From assembly GCA_023386235.1 (NCBI GenBank), contig JAEWKC010000007.1:13223-77222 (forward strand): a stretch of 64,000 nucleotides of DNA. Reading direction: 5' to 3'. The notes beneath the pieces are model-generated. The model worked only from the letters and a program-made list of their open reading frames with translations. It was not told the DNA's origin and ran no database searches. Positions 8,255-17,031 of the stretch are shown here, one piece after another (positions within the stretch are counted from its first letter, which is position 1; each line of letters starts with the position of its first letter). Both the position numbers and the translations under genes were made by a program. Source of the stretch: Bacteroidota bacterium (GTDB lineage Bacteria > Bacteroidota > Bacteroidia > Chitinophagales > Chitinophagaceae).

Positions 8255-8958
8255 TTGAAATAAAAAATGTGTCCAAGAATTTCGGCAAAGTGCAGGCATT
8301 AAAAAAGATCAATCTGCAAATGGTTAAAGGTGCGGGCATTGCTTTAATAGGACCAAACGGCTGCGGCAAAACCACACTTATTAAATCTATTCTGGGAATG
8401 GTCATTCCTACTGAAGGCGATATAATCTGCAACGGACAATCAGTAAAAAACAATCATAGCTATCGTTCTCAAATCGGCTATATGCCACAGATAGGCAGAT
8501 ATCCGGAGAATATGAATGTGGGTCAGGTTTTCGCATTAATTAAAGCTTTGAGAAAAGATTATACAGAAGAATACGACGAAGAACTCGTAGAATCGTATCA
8601 ACTGAAAAGTATTTTTGATAAAAATATGAAAACGCTTTCGGGCGGCACTACACAAAAGGTAAGTGCAGCTATTTCTTTTTTGTTTAAACCTGATATTTTG
8701 ATTCTTGACGAGCCTACCGCAGGATTGGATCCTCTGGCATCGGAAATATTAAAAGAGAAAATTATTAAAGAAAGAAATAAAGGAAAACTGGTTATAATAA
8801 CTTCTCATCTGCTCGCAGAACTTGACGAATTGATTAATGAAATTGTATTTATGCAGGAAGGAAATCTTATTTTTCACAAAACAATTGATGAAGTAAGAGA
8901 TTTTACCGGACAGGACAAAATATCCAGAGCCATTGCATCTGTACTAAAAGCAAATTAA
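8251..8958 (+). CDS. nosF: NosF, ABC transporter ATPase for NosZ maturation
   Basis: 235 residues. Walker A 'GPNGCGKTT' near residue 33, Q-loop region 'YMPQIGRYPEN', ABC signature 'LSGGTTQKV' and Walker B 'ILILDEPTAGLD', followed by the His switch ('ITSHLLAE'). It powers the NosY permease. The start overlaps the nosD stop by 4 bp (ATGA) and the stop overlaps the nosY start by 1 bp (TAATG). Confidence 0.95.
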   Translation: MIEIKNVSKNFGKVQALKKINLQMVKGAGIALIGPNGCGKTTLIKSILGMVIPTEGDIICNGQSVKNNHSYRSQIGYMPQIGRYPENMNVGQVFALIKALRKDYTEEYDEELVESYQLKSIFDKNMKTLSGGTTQKVSAAISFLFKPDILILDEPTAGLDPLASEILKEKIIKERNKGKLVIITSHLLAELDELINEIVFMQEGNLIFHKTIDEVRDFTGQDKISRAIASVLKAN

Positions 8959-9725
8959 TGGAAAGAAATATTAAATATATACTCATAGACATTTTAAAGA
9001 GTAAGCTCATAATAGGTTACGCCCTACTCATTGGTATTTTGTCGTGGAGTGTTTTCAATCTGGAAGATACAAGTTCAAAAGGTTTATTGACTATACTGAA
9101 TGTAATTTTATTAACTGTGCCATTGGTGAGCATTATATTTTCAACTATTTATATTTACAACAGTTCCGAATTTATAGAACTGATGGTTAGTCAGCCGATC
9201 GAAAGAAAAAAAATATGGTTTAGTCTTTTCATTGGTTTATGTACGGCTTTTGTGGTAGCTTTTCTTATAGGCGCAGGCATTCCTCTGCTGGTTTACAGCC
9301 CCAATGCTCAGGGTTTGATAATGATTGTAATAGGCTGTCTTATATCCTGCGTATTTGTTGCTGTAGCCTTTTTGTGTGCTACCATCACTAAAGACAAGGC
9401 GAAAGGAACGGGACTGGCCATTATTATATGGCTGTTTTTCGCATTGCTTTTTGATGGGTTGATACTGTTTCTTACTTTTCAGTTAGCTGACTACCCTATA
9501 GAAAAACCTATGGTGTTTGTTACAGCACTGAATCCTATTGATCTTTCAAGAATATTAATTTTGTTGCAACTGGATGCTTCTGCAATGATGGGTTATACAG
9601 GAGCTATATTCAAAAATTTCTTCGGCAATACTTTGGGGATGATAATATCTTTTCTCCTGATTATTCTCTGGATAGTAGTTCCTTTTTATATTTCACTGAA
9701 GAAGTTCAGAAATAAAGACCTCTAA
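8958..9725 (+). CDS. nosY: NosY, ABC transporter permease for NosZ maturation
   Basis: 255 residues with six predicted membrane helices and the soluble loop 'QPIERKKIWFSLFIGL', which matches the coupling-helix region of ABC-2 permeases. It pairs with NosF and acts with NosD. It is the last gene of the operon, and its 3' end overlaps the convergent Crp/Fnr gene by 4 bp, leaving no room for an ordinary terminator between them. Confidence 0.93.
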   Translation: MERNIKYILIDILKSKLIIGYALLIGILSWSVFNLEDTSSKGLLTILNVILLTVPLVSIIFSTIYIYNSSEFIELMVSQPIERKKIWFSLFIGLCTAFVVAFLIGAGIPLLVYSPNAQGLIMIVIGCLISCVFVAVAFLCATITKDKAKGTGLAIIIWLFFALLFDGLILFLTFQLADYPIEKPMVFVTALNPIDLSRILILLQLDASAMMGYTGAIFKNFFGNTLGMIISFLLIILWIVVPFYISLKKFRNKDL

Positions 9726-10384
9726 TTTTCTGTTTCAAGGCTACATTTTTTCAGAGGATTCGTATCCAGATATACTTTGCCTTTCAGTATTCTTACCTCA
9801 CCTTCTTCTTCCATTTTTTTAAGCGTTCTTATCACGGTTTCTACTCTTAAACCGGTCATATCTGCTATTTGCTGACGTGTAAGCTTTACTTTGCTGCAAA
9901 CAGAACAAATAATTCCCGTATTGTTACCTCCAACGCAAACATTTCTTTCTTCATTAAAATAATTAAGTAAAGAAGAAATTCTGTATTTAGGATCAATACT
10001 CGCTATTTCTTTAAGACGGCATATTTCAAAGCGGATTCTTTTAGTAAAAAAGTTAGTGAATAAAGGATACAACTCTTTATCCTCTGTCAGCAGTGAATTA
10101 AACTTATCTCTGCTAAGTATAATGACTTCGCTTTTAGTTTCGGCAACAGCAGATATAGCGTAGGGTTCATGGTCAAATAAAGGCAGTTCTCCAAAGCAGT
10201 TTCCAGGAAAGATTATTTCATGGAGAAACTCTTTTCCTTCTTCTGTTTCGCTTATAACACGCACTTCGCCTTCCATTAATTGATGATAGAAAAGACAACG
10301 CTCACCTTCGCGAAAAATATAATCTCCTGATTTAAATTTTTTAACTACCGCTCCTTTGTCGAAAAGTAATTCCTGCGCCAACAT
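9722..10384 (-). CDS. Crp/Fnr family transcription regulator
   Basis: 220 residues. An N-terminal cyclic-nucleotide-binding-like jelly roll (about residues 10-110) is followed by a dimerisation helix and a C-terminal winged helix. The recognition helix reads 'GLRVETVIRTL'. Glu182 and Arg186 match the G/A-reading residues of E. coli FNR (E209, R213), while Ile185 replaces S212. FNR's N-terminal iron-sulphur cysteines are absent. Instead the linker into the HTH carries Cys150, Cys160 and Cys163 ('ICSVC'), a possible metal or redox site (inference). Convergent to nosY and the likely controller of the two FNR-like boxes. Confidence 0.85.
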   Translation of the reverse strand: MLAQELLFDKGAVVKKFKSGDYIFREGERCLFYHQLMEGEVRVISETEEGKEFLHEIIFPGNCFGELPLFDHEPYAISAVAETKSEVIILSRDKFNSLLTEDKELYPLFTNFFTKRIRFEICRLKEIASIDPKYRISSLLNYFNEERNVCVGGNNTGIICSVCSKVKLTRQQIADMTGLRVETVIRTLKKMEEEGEVRILKGKVYLDTNPLKKCSLETEN

Positions 10385-10491
10385 AAAAAATTCTTATTTA
10401 ATCTGAATATAAAAATATATGAAAAGATGTATATGTAAATATACAATTAATGAATGTAATTGAATGATAATAATAAAAAAGAAAAAAATCT

Positions 10492-11097
10492 TTATACGTC
10501 GGGCTGTTCCGGTTCAACAGACTTTATAGCTTTTCTTCTTTTAATAATTTTTGAAATGATTACTACGAATAAGACTAAAAATATTATGCCTACAGCTATA
10601 GGAATAATAAAAGATAAAACCGACCCGCTGACAGCTGCCACATTCTCTGTTGTAGAAACCACGGGGTTTCCGGCTGTGAGTGTAGCTTTGCTCGAAAATA
10701 AACGCGTAAGCACTGTACCCGACTGAACAATGCCTGCACTGCCACCACCGACAATAATACCGAGTATCCATCTGTAAACTTCATTATCAACAGGAATAAC
10801 AGATGTGGTGAGCAATGCACCTGCAATCATTGCCAGCGGAGAAGCTATGCTGTCTAAAAAATTATCAACCAAAGGAATATAGTAAGCAAGAATTTCTGCA
10901 ATAGATGCCGTGCCAAACGCAATGATAGCGGGCCATGTAGACAACCAGGCAAAATTCCCATCGAATGTTCCTATGAAAGGAATAAGGTTGTAATGTCCGG
11001 CTATGGAAGCGGCGAGCATCGGTACAAACACTCTGAAGCCACAGCTTGCGCTGAGTCCGATACCCAGAAATAAAGCAGTCATTAATCCTACACTCAT
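10492..11097 (-). CDS. DUF4126 domain membrane protein
   Basis: 201 residues. It opens with the family signature 'GLSASCGFRVFVPMLAASIA' and has four to five hydrophobic segments with a Gly-rich 'GIIVGGGSAGIVQ' stretch, ending in a charged tail ('KIIKRRKAIKS'). DUF4126 proteins are inner-membrane proteins of unknown function. It stands alone between the Crp/Fnr gene and the helicase, and no terminator or regulator is evident. Confidence 0.8.
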   Translation of the reverse strand: MSVGLMTALFLGIGLSASCGFRVFVPMLAASIAGHYNLIPFIGTFDGNFAWLSTWPAIIAFGTASIAEILAYYIPLVDNFLDSIASPLAMIAGALLTTSVIPVDNEVYRWILGIIVGGGSAGIVQSGTVLTRLFSSKATLTAGNPVVSTTENVAAVSGSVLSFIIPIAVGIIFLVLFVVIISKIIKRRKAIKSVEPEQPDV

Positions 11098-11223
11098 GTT
11101 TGTAGTTTTTTATTTTAACTCAAATCTACAAAGAATTGTGGATTCTACTTTTAAATTTTGAAAGTAGTAGTTAGTAAAATAATCGATTATTCATCCGTTA
11201 AAAAAACTTTGTCTTGAAATTCT

Positions 11224-14200
11224 CTATCCTTCTTCCTGTTCGCTCAAATTATGCAGCTTCACAAATATTTTATTGTTCTTTACCAAATTACAATAATCAC
11301 AGTCGGGCTTTCCGCATCCTTTTGTAAATTCTTTGTTTTGAATTTTTTGCCAGGTATCGGAAATCTGCTCGGTAACAATTGCAATATCGTTGGGCGATAT
11401 CACTATTTTTTCTGTAAAATATTCTCCGTCGTCATCAGGCTCAATAAAATCAAACTGCGTGCTTACTGCTTTCCAGTTGTTGTTTGTATCATTATCAACC
11501 AGTATTTTATAAAAAACCGCCTGTCGCCAATAATCGCCGCCTATATCCCCTTCTTTTGCAGGGTTTGGTGATTTTAATTTTGGTTTAGCATTTTTATATT
11601 TACCCGTTTTATAGTCCACCACGTTTACATCGCTGCCTGCAAACTCAAGTTTATCCAGCTTACCTTTTATGGGTACATTTTTTACTACTACATTTTGTAT
11701 ATTTCTTTCTACCGAAACTACCTTTTGCCATGTGTCTATATTTTTATCGTAATAGGCAGGCAATATTTTATGGCCGTAGTGTATGGCTCTGTCATAACTT
11801 TCTTTTGTAAAGTTTTCCCTATTCCTGTCTATATACCATTTAAAATCTGCCACAAAAACTTCAGGAGGAGGAAAAGCATCTCCGTTTTTTTTCATTTTTT
11901 CAAAAAGACTTTGCAAGGCGTAGTGAACGGCCGAGCCAAATTCCATGCTTTCATTTTTTACAGAAGGTATACGAATAAGATTATTAAAGTAAAATTTTAA
12001 AGGGCATTCCAGATAGGCGTTGAGCGCGGTTGCATTCATTACAAATTTATCCAACAGCGGGTCTATAAAGTCTTCTTCTGATTTGGCTATCTCAGGCGCT
12101 TTGTTGTGCATAAAATAAATCGACTGGTACTGGGCTATCACCTCTTCGTTTACCCATATTTTTGCGGCTTCTTTTACCAGACCATTCTGCATCATTTCAG
12201 AAATAAAAACTGAAGGCTCTAAATCCTTGCCATCATTGGTTTTTGCAGGATAGCTGATTTCAAGTGACAGCTCAGCCCTTGTCATAGCCACATAAAATAA
12301 TCTGCGCAGCTCTTCCAGCTGTTTGGCATTTTCTGCTTCGCCGATATCATTACTGTCAAAAATATTTTCAGGCAAAGAATAACCGGAATTTGTTTTTGAT
12401 TTCTTTTCCCAAAGTTTTGAATAGGTAGAAACCATAAACACATATTCAAATTCCAATCCTTTAGAACCGTGTGCTGTCAACAGATTCACAGATGTTTCAT
12501 TGCCCGCGACCTCATTAAGAGGTATAGTAATTTTTTCTTTTTCCATAGTATCTATGGTAAGAATAAAATTGCTTAAGCTCATGTTGGGATTTCGGTGCAA
12601 GGTAGTTTTTACAAAATCGAAAAAAGCTGTCAGAATCTTTAAAAGCCTTATCTTGTCAGGGCTTTGCATAATTATATTAACAATGCCTGTATAGTTTATA
12701 AGATTTTCTATTAATTGCGCTAAGGTATAATTAGGTACATCTGCAATCAGCTTTTCAATTGTATCGCTGGCTTTTTTGAATAGCAGTGTATCTTCATTGT
12801 CAAAAAGTGTTTGCACTACAGGATTGCTTTTTTCAAAAATTTCTTTTCGTAAAGATGTTTGTTCTTTGTATTTTTTATTATTTACTTCTACCGCTAATTT
12901 GGCAATCTCAATAGCAGGAATGCCGAACCAATCATAGTGCAGAATTTCAAACAATAAGCCATCGCCGCCATATGGCGCATCTGTTTCCATATTGATGTAC
13001 CTGAGCAGCTGAATGATTTTTACAACAAAAGGAATCGTCAGCAGATCTTGAGAGCGTTTGCTGTAGTAAGGTATTTTCTTTAGTTGCAGATAACGAGCAA
13101 TTTCATTACCATATATATTTTCACGGTAAATAATACCAATTTTTCCGGGCTTTACGCCTTGCTCTATCAAGCTGTGAATCTTTTCTGTGATGGCAACCAT
13201 CTCATGCAGAGGCGATGCGTATTCTATTACCTGTGGAATTGTTTGTATGTGTTTTCTTGTATCATTTTCAGCCGATAGATTTTTAGAAAGTCCTTCAATT
13301 TTATTTACCAGCCGGTCTTTATTGTTCTCTATTACCTGCATGGAAGCATTTAAAATAGGTTGCGTAGAACGATAATTACTGGTAAGCATGATGGTTTTTA
13401 TCTCATCTGTATATTTACTGGCGAATACATTCATGTTTTCAATATTCGCTCCCTGAAAACGATAAATGCTCTGGTCATCATCGCCCACAACAAATATATT
13501 CGGACTATTCCAGAAGCTTATCAGCAGGTCTATTATTTTGTTTTGTGTGCCGCTGGTATCCTGAAATTCATCTACCAAAATATATTGATATTGCTCCTGG
13601 TATCTGCGCAACAATTCTTCATTTTCCGTAAAGGCTTTAATGACCCAATTGATCATATCATCAAAATCATACAAACCCGCTTCATGCATAAGCTGCTGAT
13701 AATTACTAAATTCATTTACAGCCGCTTTAGTTTTAGTAAGTCGTTTTATGGTATTGTAATAGTCTGGTTTATACGCGCCTTTTTTACCAAATTTGCTATT
13801 ATTCTTGTACCTGAATTTTTTATAATAAGGTGAATCTTCCTCTTCTGTTTGTATTTCCTGTAAATAAGCATCAATTTTTTCGTTCAGAAATTCGGGAGTC
13901 CATCCTTCTCTTTTCATATTGCTGAACAATGAGCTCAAGGGTTTAATATCGAAATATACTTCTCCTTTAAAACGCTTCAGCGGATGCTCCGAAGAAAAAT
14001 TATCAATGAGTTGTCGCATCAGTTGAATTTTTTCCAGATCAGAAATCGGGTCTAAATTATTTTTTTGAAATGTGTATAAATTTTCCTGTATTACATCGTT
14101 GCAAAAAGAATGAAAAGTAGAAATATTTACTTTGTATGCTTCCGGGCCTATGAACGACTGCAACCGCTTGCGCATGGCCACAGCGCCGGCATCGGTGTAT

Positions 14201-14406
14201 GTAAGACAAAGAATATTCTCTGCTTTTGCATCTGTGGTCAATAATATTTTTCCAATTCTCGCGGAAAGTATTTGTGTTTTTCCTGTGCCCGGCCCGGCTA
14301 TGACCATTATCGGTCCTTGGGTTGTATCAACTGCTTCTTTTTGTTTTTCGTTAAGTTTCTCATATATCTCCTTAAACTTTTTTTCTTGTGTTTCTTTGCT
14401 AAGCAT
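11224..14406 (-). CDS. UvrD/Rep-type helicase with C-terminal PD-(D/E)XK nuclease
   Basis: 1060 residues from the ATG at 14406 (a TTG lies two codons upstream). Superfamily 1A helicase motifs: Walker A 'GPGTGKTQ', motif II 'DEFQDTSGTQ', motif III 'GDDDQSIYRFQGA', motif V 'LLTAHGSKGLEFEYV' and motif VI 'RRLFYVAMTRA'. The last 250 residues are a RecB-like nuclease with the catalytic 'VDYKTGKY'. Cysteines at 'CPLKFYF' and 'CGKPDCDYC' match the iron-sulphur staple of AddB/Cas4-type nucleases. It probably processes double-strand breaks or stalled forks. No AddB or RecC partner is adjacent, so it may act alone or with a distant partner. Confidence 0.88.
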   Translation of the reverse strand: MLSKETQEKKFKEIYEKLNEKQKEAVDTTQGPIMVIAGPGTGKTQILSARIGKILLTTDAKAENILCLTYTDAGAVAMRKRLQSFIGPEAYKVNISTFHSFCNDVIQENLYTFQKNNLDPISDLEKIQLMRQLIDNFSSEHPLKRFKGEVYFDIKPLSSLFSNMKREGWTPEFLNEKIDAYLQEIQTEEEDSPYYKKFRYKNNSKFGKKGAYKPDYYNTIKRLTKTKAAVNEFSNYQQLMHEAGLYDFDDMINWVIKAFTENEELLRRYQEQYQYILVDEFQDTSGTQNKIIDLLISFWNSPNIFVVGDDDQSIYRFQGANIENMNVFASKYTDEIKTIMLTSNYRSTQPILNASMQVIENNKDRLVNKIEGLSKNLSAENDTRKHIQTIPQVIEYASPLHEMVAITEKIHSLIEQGVKPGKIGIIYRENIYGNEIARYLQLKKIPYYSKRSQDLLTIPFVVKIIQLLRYINMETDAPYGGDGLLFEILHYDWFGIPAIEIAKLAVEVNNKKYKEQTSLRKEIFEKSNPVVQTLFDNEDTLLFKKASDTIEKLIADVPNYTLAQLIENLINYTGIVNIIMQSPDKIRLLKILTAFFDFVKTTLHRNPNMSLSNFILTIDTMEKEKITIPLNEVAGNETSVNLLTAHGSKGLEFEYVFMVSTYSKLWEKKSKTNSGYSLPENIFDSNDIGEAENAKQLEELRRLFYVAMTRAELSLEISYPAKTNDGKDLEPSVFISEMMQNGLVKEAAKIWVNEEVIAQYQSIYFMHNKAPEIAKSEEDFIDPLLDKFVMNATALNAYLECPLKFYFNNLIRIPSVKNESMEFGSAVHYALQSLFEKMKKNGDAFPPPEVFVADFKWYIDRNRENFTKESYDRAIHYGHKILPAYYDKNIDTWQKVVSVERNIQNVVVKNVPIKGKLDKLEFAGSDVNVVDYKTGKYKNAKPKLKSPNPAKEGDIGGDYWRQAVFYKILVDNDTNNNWKAVSTQFDFIEPDDDGEYFTEKIVISPNDIAIVTEQISDTWQKIQNKEFTKGCGKPDCDYCNLVKNNKIFVKLHNLSEQEEG

Positions 14407-14548
14407 ACTCAAATTTTACTATTAATATTCAAATTTAAACTTTGTTTTTCGCAACTAAAAATTGTTTCATATTTATATCAGCCCGCATTTAATTGTTTAA
14501 ACATTTATTTTTAACTTTCTGTTATTACCAAGTACCAAAAGATACATC

Positions 14549-14556
14549 TAAATTTG
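14549..14556 (+). promoter_or_regulatory. candidate -7 promoter element of the YceI-like gene
   Basis: TAAATTTG is an exact TAnnTTTG match 26 bases before the ATG at 14583. Confidence 0.55.
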
Positions 14557-14582
14557 CTTATCAAAAATAAAACGAAGAAAAA

Positions 14583-15203
14583 ATGATTATAAGAAAAATT
14601 GCTTTATTGCTGGTTGTAGTTCTTACAGGATTTGCCGCTACCGCGCAAACAGCCACTACCTGGACTGTAGATCCTGCACACTCAGCTATTACTTTTAAGA
14701 TCAAGCATATGGGTCTTACTTTTGTGCCCGGAGAGTTTGATAAATTCACAGGAACAATGACAGCCTCCAACGCAGATTTTTCCGATGCTAAAATCAGCTT
14801 TACTGCTGATGTAAACAGCATTAACACCGGAATAACCAAGAGAGATGATCATTTGAGAAGCGCAGATTTCTTCGAAGTAGAAAAATATCCTGAGATTAAA
14901 TTTGTGAGCACAAGTTTCACAAAAGCTACAAAACCCACCAACAATAAATCCAAAGCCGATAAACAGAACGATTTTTACGAATTAAAAGGAAATCTTACTA
15001 TTAAAGATGTAACCAAACCTGTTACTTTTAAAGTAATATACGGTGGCAAAGTTGTTGATCAGCAAGGCAATCCAAAAATTGGATTTACAGCTAAAAGCAA
15101 TATTAACCGTTTGGATTATAATGTAAAATACGACCCTACCGGTCAGGGAGTAGCTAAGGATGTAGACATAGTAATTTATCTGGAGATGGCTCCTAAAAAA
15201 TAA
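14583..15203 (+). CDS. YceI family periplasmic protein
   Basis: 206 residues. Signal peptide ('IALLLVVVLTGFAATAQ') followed by the YceI lipocalin-like fold. The opening 'WTVDPAHSAITFKIKHMG' and 'FTGTMTASNADFSDAKISFTAD' are hallmark segments, with 'KRDDHLRSADFF' and 'FKVIYGGK' later. YceI barrels bind isoprenoid-type or other hydrophobic ligands; the ligand here is unknown. It is a single-gene unit with its own promoter and a strong terminator. Confidence 0.92.
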   Translation: MIIRKIALLLVVVLTGFAATAQTATTWTVDPAHSAITFKIKHMGLTFVPGEFDKFTGTMTASNADFSDAKISFTADVNSINTGITKRDDHLRSADFFEVEKYPEIKFVSTSFTKATKPTNNKSKADKQNDFYELKGNLTIKDVTKPVTFKVIYGGKVVDQQGNPKIGFTAKSNINRLDYNVKYDPTGQGVAKDVDIVIYLEMAPKK

Positions 15204-15238
15204 TCAGTAACCAAAACTGACGTTGTGATTGTGTGTAT

Positions 15239-15267
15239 AACCGCTTTTTTAAAAGCGGTTTTTTTAT
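15239..15267 (+). terminator. terminator of the YceI-like gene
   Basis: AACCGCTTTT-TT-AAAAGCGGTT followed by a T-run, about 35 bases after the stop. Confidence 0.9.
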
Positions 15268-15290
15268 GCTGATTGTTTAATAGCAAAACA

Positions 15291-15324
15291 TAAAAGAAAA
15301 GCCGTCCGGAATTTTCCGGACGGC
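15291..15324 (-). terminator. terminator of the rpsF-rpsR-rplI operon
   Basis: GCCGTCCGGA-ATTT-TCCGGACGGC is a perfect 10-bp stem. On the minus strand it is followed by TTTTCTTTTA. It lies just downstream of rplI. Confidence 0.9.
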
Positions 15325-15354
15325 TTTTGTAGGTTTCTGCTTATGCAATGCTGG

Positions 15355-15846
15355 TTAAGCTTCGGCTTTAGGTTCAGCTACAGATGCAGCAGTTTCGCCA
15401 TTTTCTCCTTCCACAACAAAATCAATTTCGATGATGTTGTTGTTGCCAAAGTCGATAGTAGCTTTGTGTGTACCCAGCTCTTTTACATCTTCTACAATAG
15501 CTATACGTTTACGATCAATATCGTAACCTTTTTGCTCGCGAATAGCTCTGGCCAACTGCAAGCTGGTAATGCTACCGAAGATTTTTCCTGAAGTACCTGT
15601 TTTAGCTAATAACTTCACAGGTGATTCTTTCAGAATTTCAACCACTTTGTTCATTTCAGACAACATGGCTTCTTCTTTCTTAGCTTTTACTTTTAGCTTT
15701 TCATCAAGCTGTTTCATATTAGAAGGGTTAGCTTCTACTGCCAGCTTTTGCGGGATGAGATAATTACGGGCATAACCACTTTTAACTTCTACAAGTTCGT
15801 TAGGCGCGCCTAAGTTATCTACATCTTTTAATAATATTACTTTCAT
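15355..15846 (-). CDS. rplI: 50S ribosomal protein L9
   Basis: 163 residues. The N-terminal domain starts 'MKVILLKDVDNLGAPNELVE' and contains the L9 signature 'KSGYARNYLIPQKLAVEA'. A long central helix ('KQLDEKLKVKAKKEEAMLSE') leads to the C-terminal domain with 'FGSITSLQLARAI'. An Ala/Glu-rich tail of about 12 residues extends past the usual end. Last gene of the S6-S18-L9 operon. The 97-bp gap before it holds a hairpin (see 15869-15902). Confidence 0.97.
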   Translation of the reverse strand: MKVILLKDVDNLGAPNELVEVKSGYARNYLIPQKLAVEANPSNMKQLDEKLKVKAKKEEAMLSEMNKVVEILKESPVKLLAKTGTSGKIFGSITSLQLARAIREQKGYDIDRKRIAIVEDVKELGTHKATIDFGNNNIIEIDFVVEGENGETAASVAEPKAEA

Positions 15847-15868
15847 TTTATTTGTTCTTAGTTCCCAA

Positions 15869-15902
15869 GAGCCCAGTCAACACGAGGTTTTAAGACTGTC
15901 TC
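15869..15902 (-). other. candidate hairpin in the rplI leader
   Basis: On the minus strand GAG-A-CAGTC pairs with GACTG-G-GCTC across a 16-base loop, giving an interrupted 8-bp stem about 25 bases before the rplI start. It could be a leader or processing structure; function unknown. Confidence 0.3.
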
Positions 15903-15943
15903 CCGCATTTAACGAGATTAGGGAAGGTGACTAAATCAATTAA

Positions 15944-16210
15944 CTATTTTAAAAGATCTGTTACGTATGGTAACAATGCCATTTGGCGGGCTTTCTTTAC
16001 AGCATCGGAAACTTTGCGCTGAAATTTAAGAGAGTTGCCTGTAAGGCGGCGTGGTAAAAGTTTACCTTGTTCGTTAATGAATTTTTTCAAAAACTCTGTG
16101 TCTTTGTAATCTACATAACGAATACCATACTTTTTGAAACGACAGAACTTTTTGGGTTGCTTATCTTGTCTGATGGCAGTAAGATATTTTATTTCATTAG
16201 ATTTTGCCAT
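15944..16210 (-). CDS. rpsR: 30S ribosomal protein S18
   Basis: 88 residues. The S18 core is clear: 'KKFCRFKKYGIRYVDYKDTEFLKKFIN', 'GKLLPRRLTGNSLKFQRKV' and 'KKARQMALLPYV'. It has a single Cys and no zinc-binding set. It follows rpsF with a 2-bp gap; S6 and S18 bind each other on the 16S rRNA platform. Confidence 0.97.
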   Translation of the reverse strand: MAKSNEIKYLTAIRQDKQPKKFCRFKKYGIRYVDYKDTEFLKKFINEQGKLLPRRLTGNSLKFQRKVSDAVKKARQMALLPYVTDLLK

Positions 16211-16212
16211 AA

Positions 16213-16569
16213 TTATTCTGCTGTTTTTTCGGTTTCAGAAGCTTTTACGCCACTTCTCTTTTTAGCATTATACTCGACGGCGTATTTATCGAGTACAGTG
16301 ATCATGTGGCGCAAAACCTGATCGTCGCGCAACATTTGTACTTTGAACTTCTCGTTGAAGTCGGATGGCGCACTGTATTCCAAAACCCAGTATAACGCTG
16401 TGGTTTTTTTCTGGATAGGATACGCCAGTGATTTTAATCCCCAAGGGTTGCTGTGCACAACTTCACCACCGTTACTTGTGATGTAGTCTGTGTATTTTTT
16501 CTGAGCATTGGTAAACTCTTCGTCAGAAAGCACAGGGGTAAAAATCACCATCAATTCGTAATTGTTCAT
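16213..16569 (-). CDS. rpsF: 30S ribosomal protein S6
   Basis: 118 residues. Starts 'NNYELMVIFTPVLSDEE', with 'GGEVVHSNPWGLKSLAYPI' and 'LRDDQVLRHMITV', all standard for S6. The tail is short and charged. First gene of the S6-S18-L9 operon, with a perfect -7 element about 45 bases upstream of the ATG. Confidence 0.97.
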   Translation of the reverse strand: MNNYELMVIFTPVLSDEEFTNAQKKYTDYITSNGGEVVHSNPWGLKSLAYPIQKKTTALYWVLEYSAPSDFNEKFKVQMLRDDQVLRHMITVLDKYAVEYNAKKRSGVKASETEKTAE

Positions 16570-16611
16570 TACCCTTTTAATTTAATTGTTTAAAAAATAA
16601 TTTTCGAGGCG

Positions 16612-16619
16612 CAAAAGTA
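16612..16619 (-). promoter_or_regulatory. candidate -7 promoter element of the rpsF operon
   Basis: On the minus strand TACTTTTG matches TAnnTTTG exactly, 42 bases before the rpsF ATG and just past the terminator of the DUF3098 gene. Confidence 0.6.
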
Positions 16620-16649
16620 CGATAAATTTATGAAAAAATCTATATTTAT

Positions 16650-16690
16650 CTAAATAAAAATGACCACGTAGCTGAAGTTGTGGTCATTAA
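16650..16690 (-). terminator. terminator of the ftsX-DUF3098 operon
   Basis: AATGACCAC (16659-16667) pairs with GTGGTCATT (16680-16688), and the minus-strand product ends in TTTTTATTT. It isolates ftsX-DUF3098 from the ribosomal operon downstream. Confidence 0.8.
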
Positions 16691-16717
16691 AGTAAATTTT
16701 ACAGTATATAAAATTGT

Positions 16718-17005
16718 CTATTCCTTTGTTTTTTCTTTCCAGAATATGGCAATTAGTTCAATTCCAAAGCCAAGCAAAATTACAAGCGGCGCCAGTGTAA
16801 TTCTTCTAAAGCCATATACTTCATTGTTGTTAAATACATTAGGATCAGGATTGTTGCCTCCTGACATTAGCAGCATACCTATAGCAATTACCACTAAGCC
16901 GGCAATCATGATAATGATGTTTTGCTTTCCAAATAATGGGGCTAAAGGTTGTCTTTTCTTTGTTTGTTTTTCCTGAATACTTGTTTTGTCGGTAGACGTA
17001 GCCAT
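16718..17005 (-). CDS. DUF3098 membrane protein next to ftsX
   Basis: 95 residues. A charged N-terminus ('QEKQTKKRQPLAPLFGKQNI') is followed by two membrane segments joined by a short loop 'GGNNPDPNVFNNNEVYGFRR', which is the DUF3098 signature. Function is unknown. In Bacteroidota it is regularly found directly after ftsX, as here with a 26-bp gap, so a role in division or envelope is inferred from context only. Confidence 0.88.
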   Translation of the reverse strand: MATSTDKTSIQEKQTKKRQPLAPLFGKQNIIIMIAGLVVIAIGMLLMSGGNNPDPNVFNNNEVYGFRRITLAPLVILLGFGIELIAIFWKEKTKE

Positions 17006-17031
17006 AAATATTTTTTATTTGAAAAGCAAAG

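Noticed and set aside
10460..10726. Small open frame on the plus strand over the DUF4126 gene
   Set aside because: Overlaps the conserved DUF4126 coding sequence; composition typical of a shadow frame.
13360..13833. 157-codon open frame opposite the helicase gene
   Set aside because: Antisense shadow of a strongly conserved helicase; no family features.
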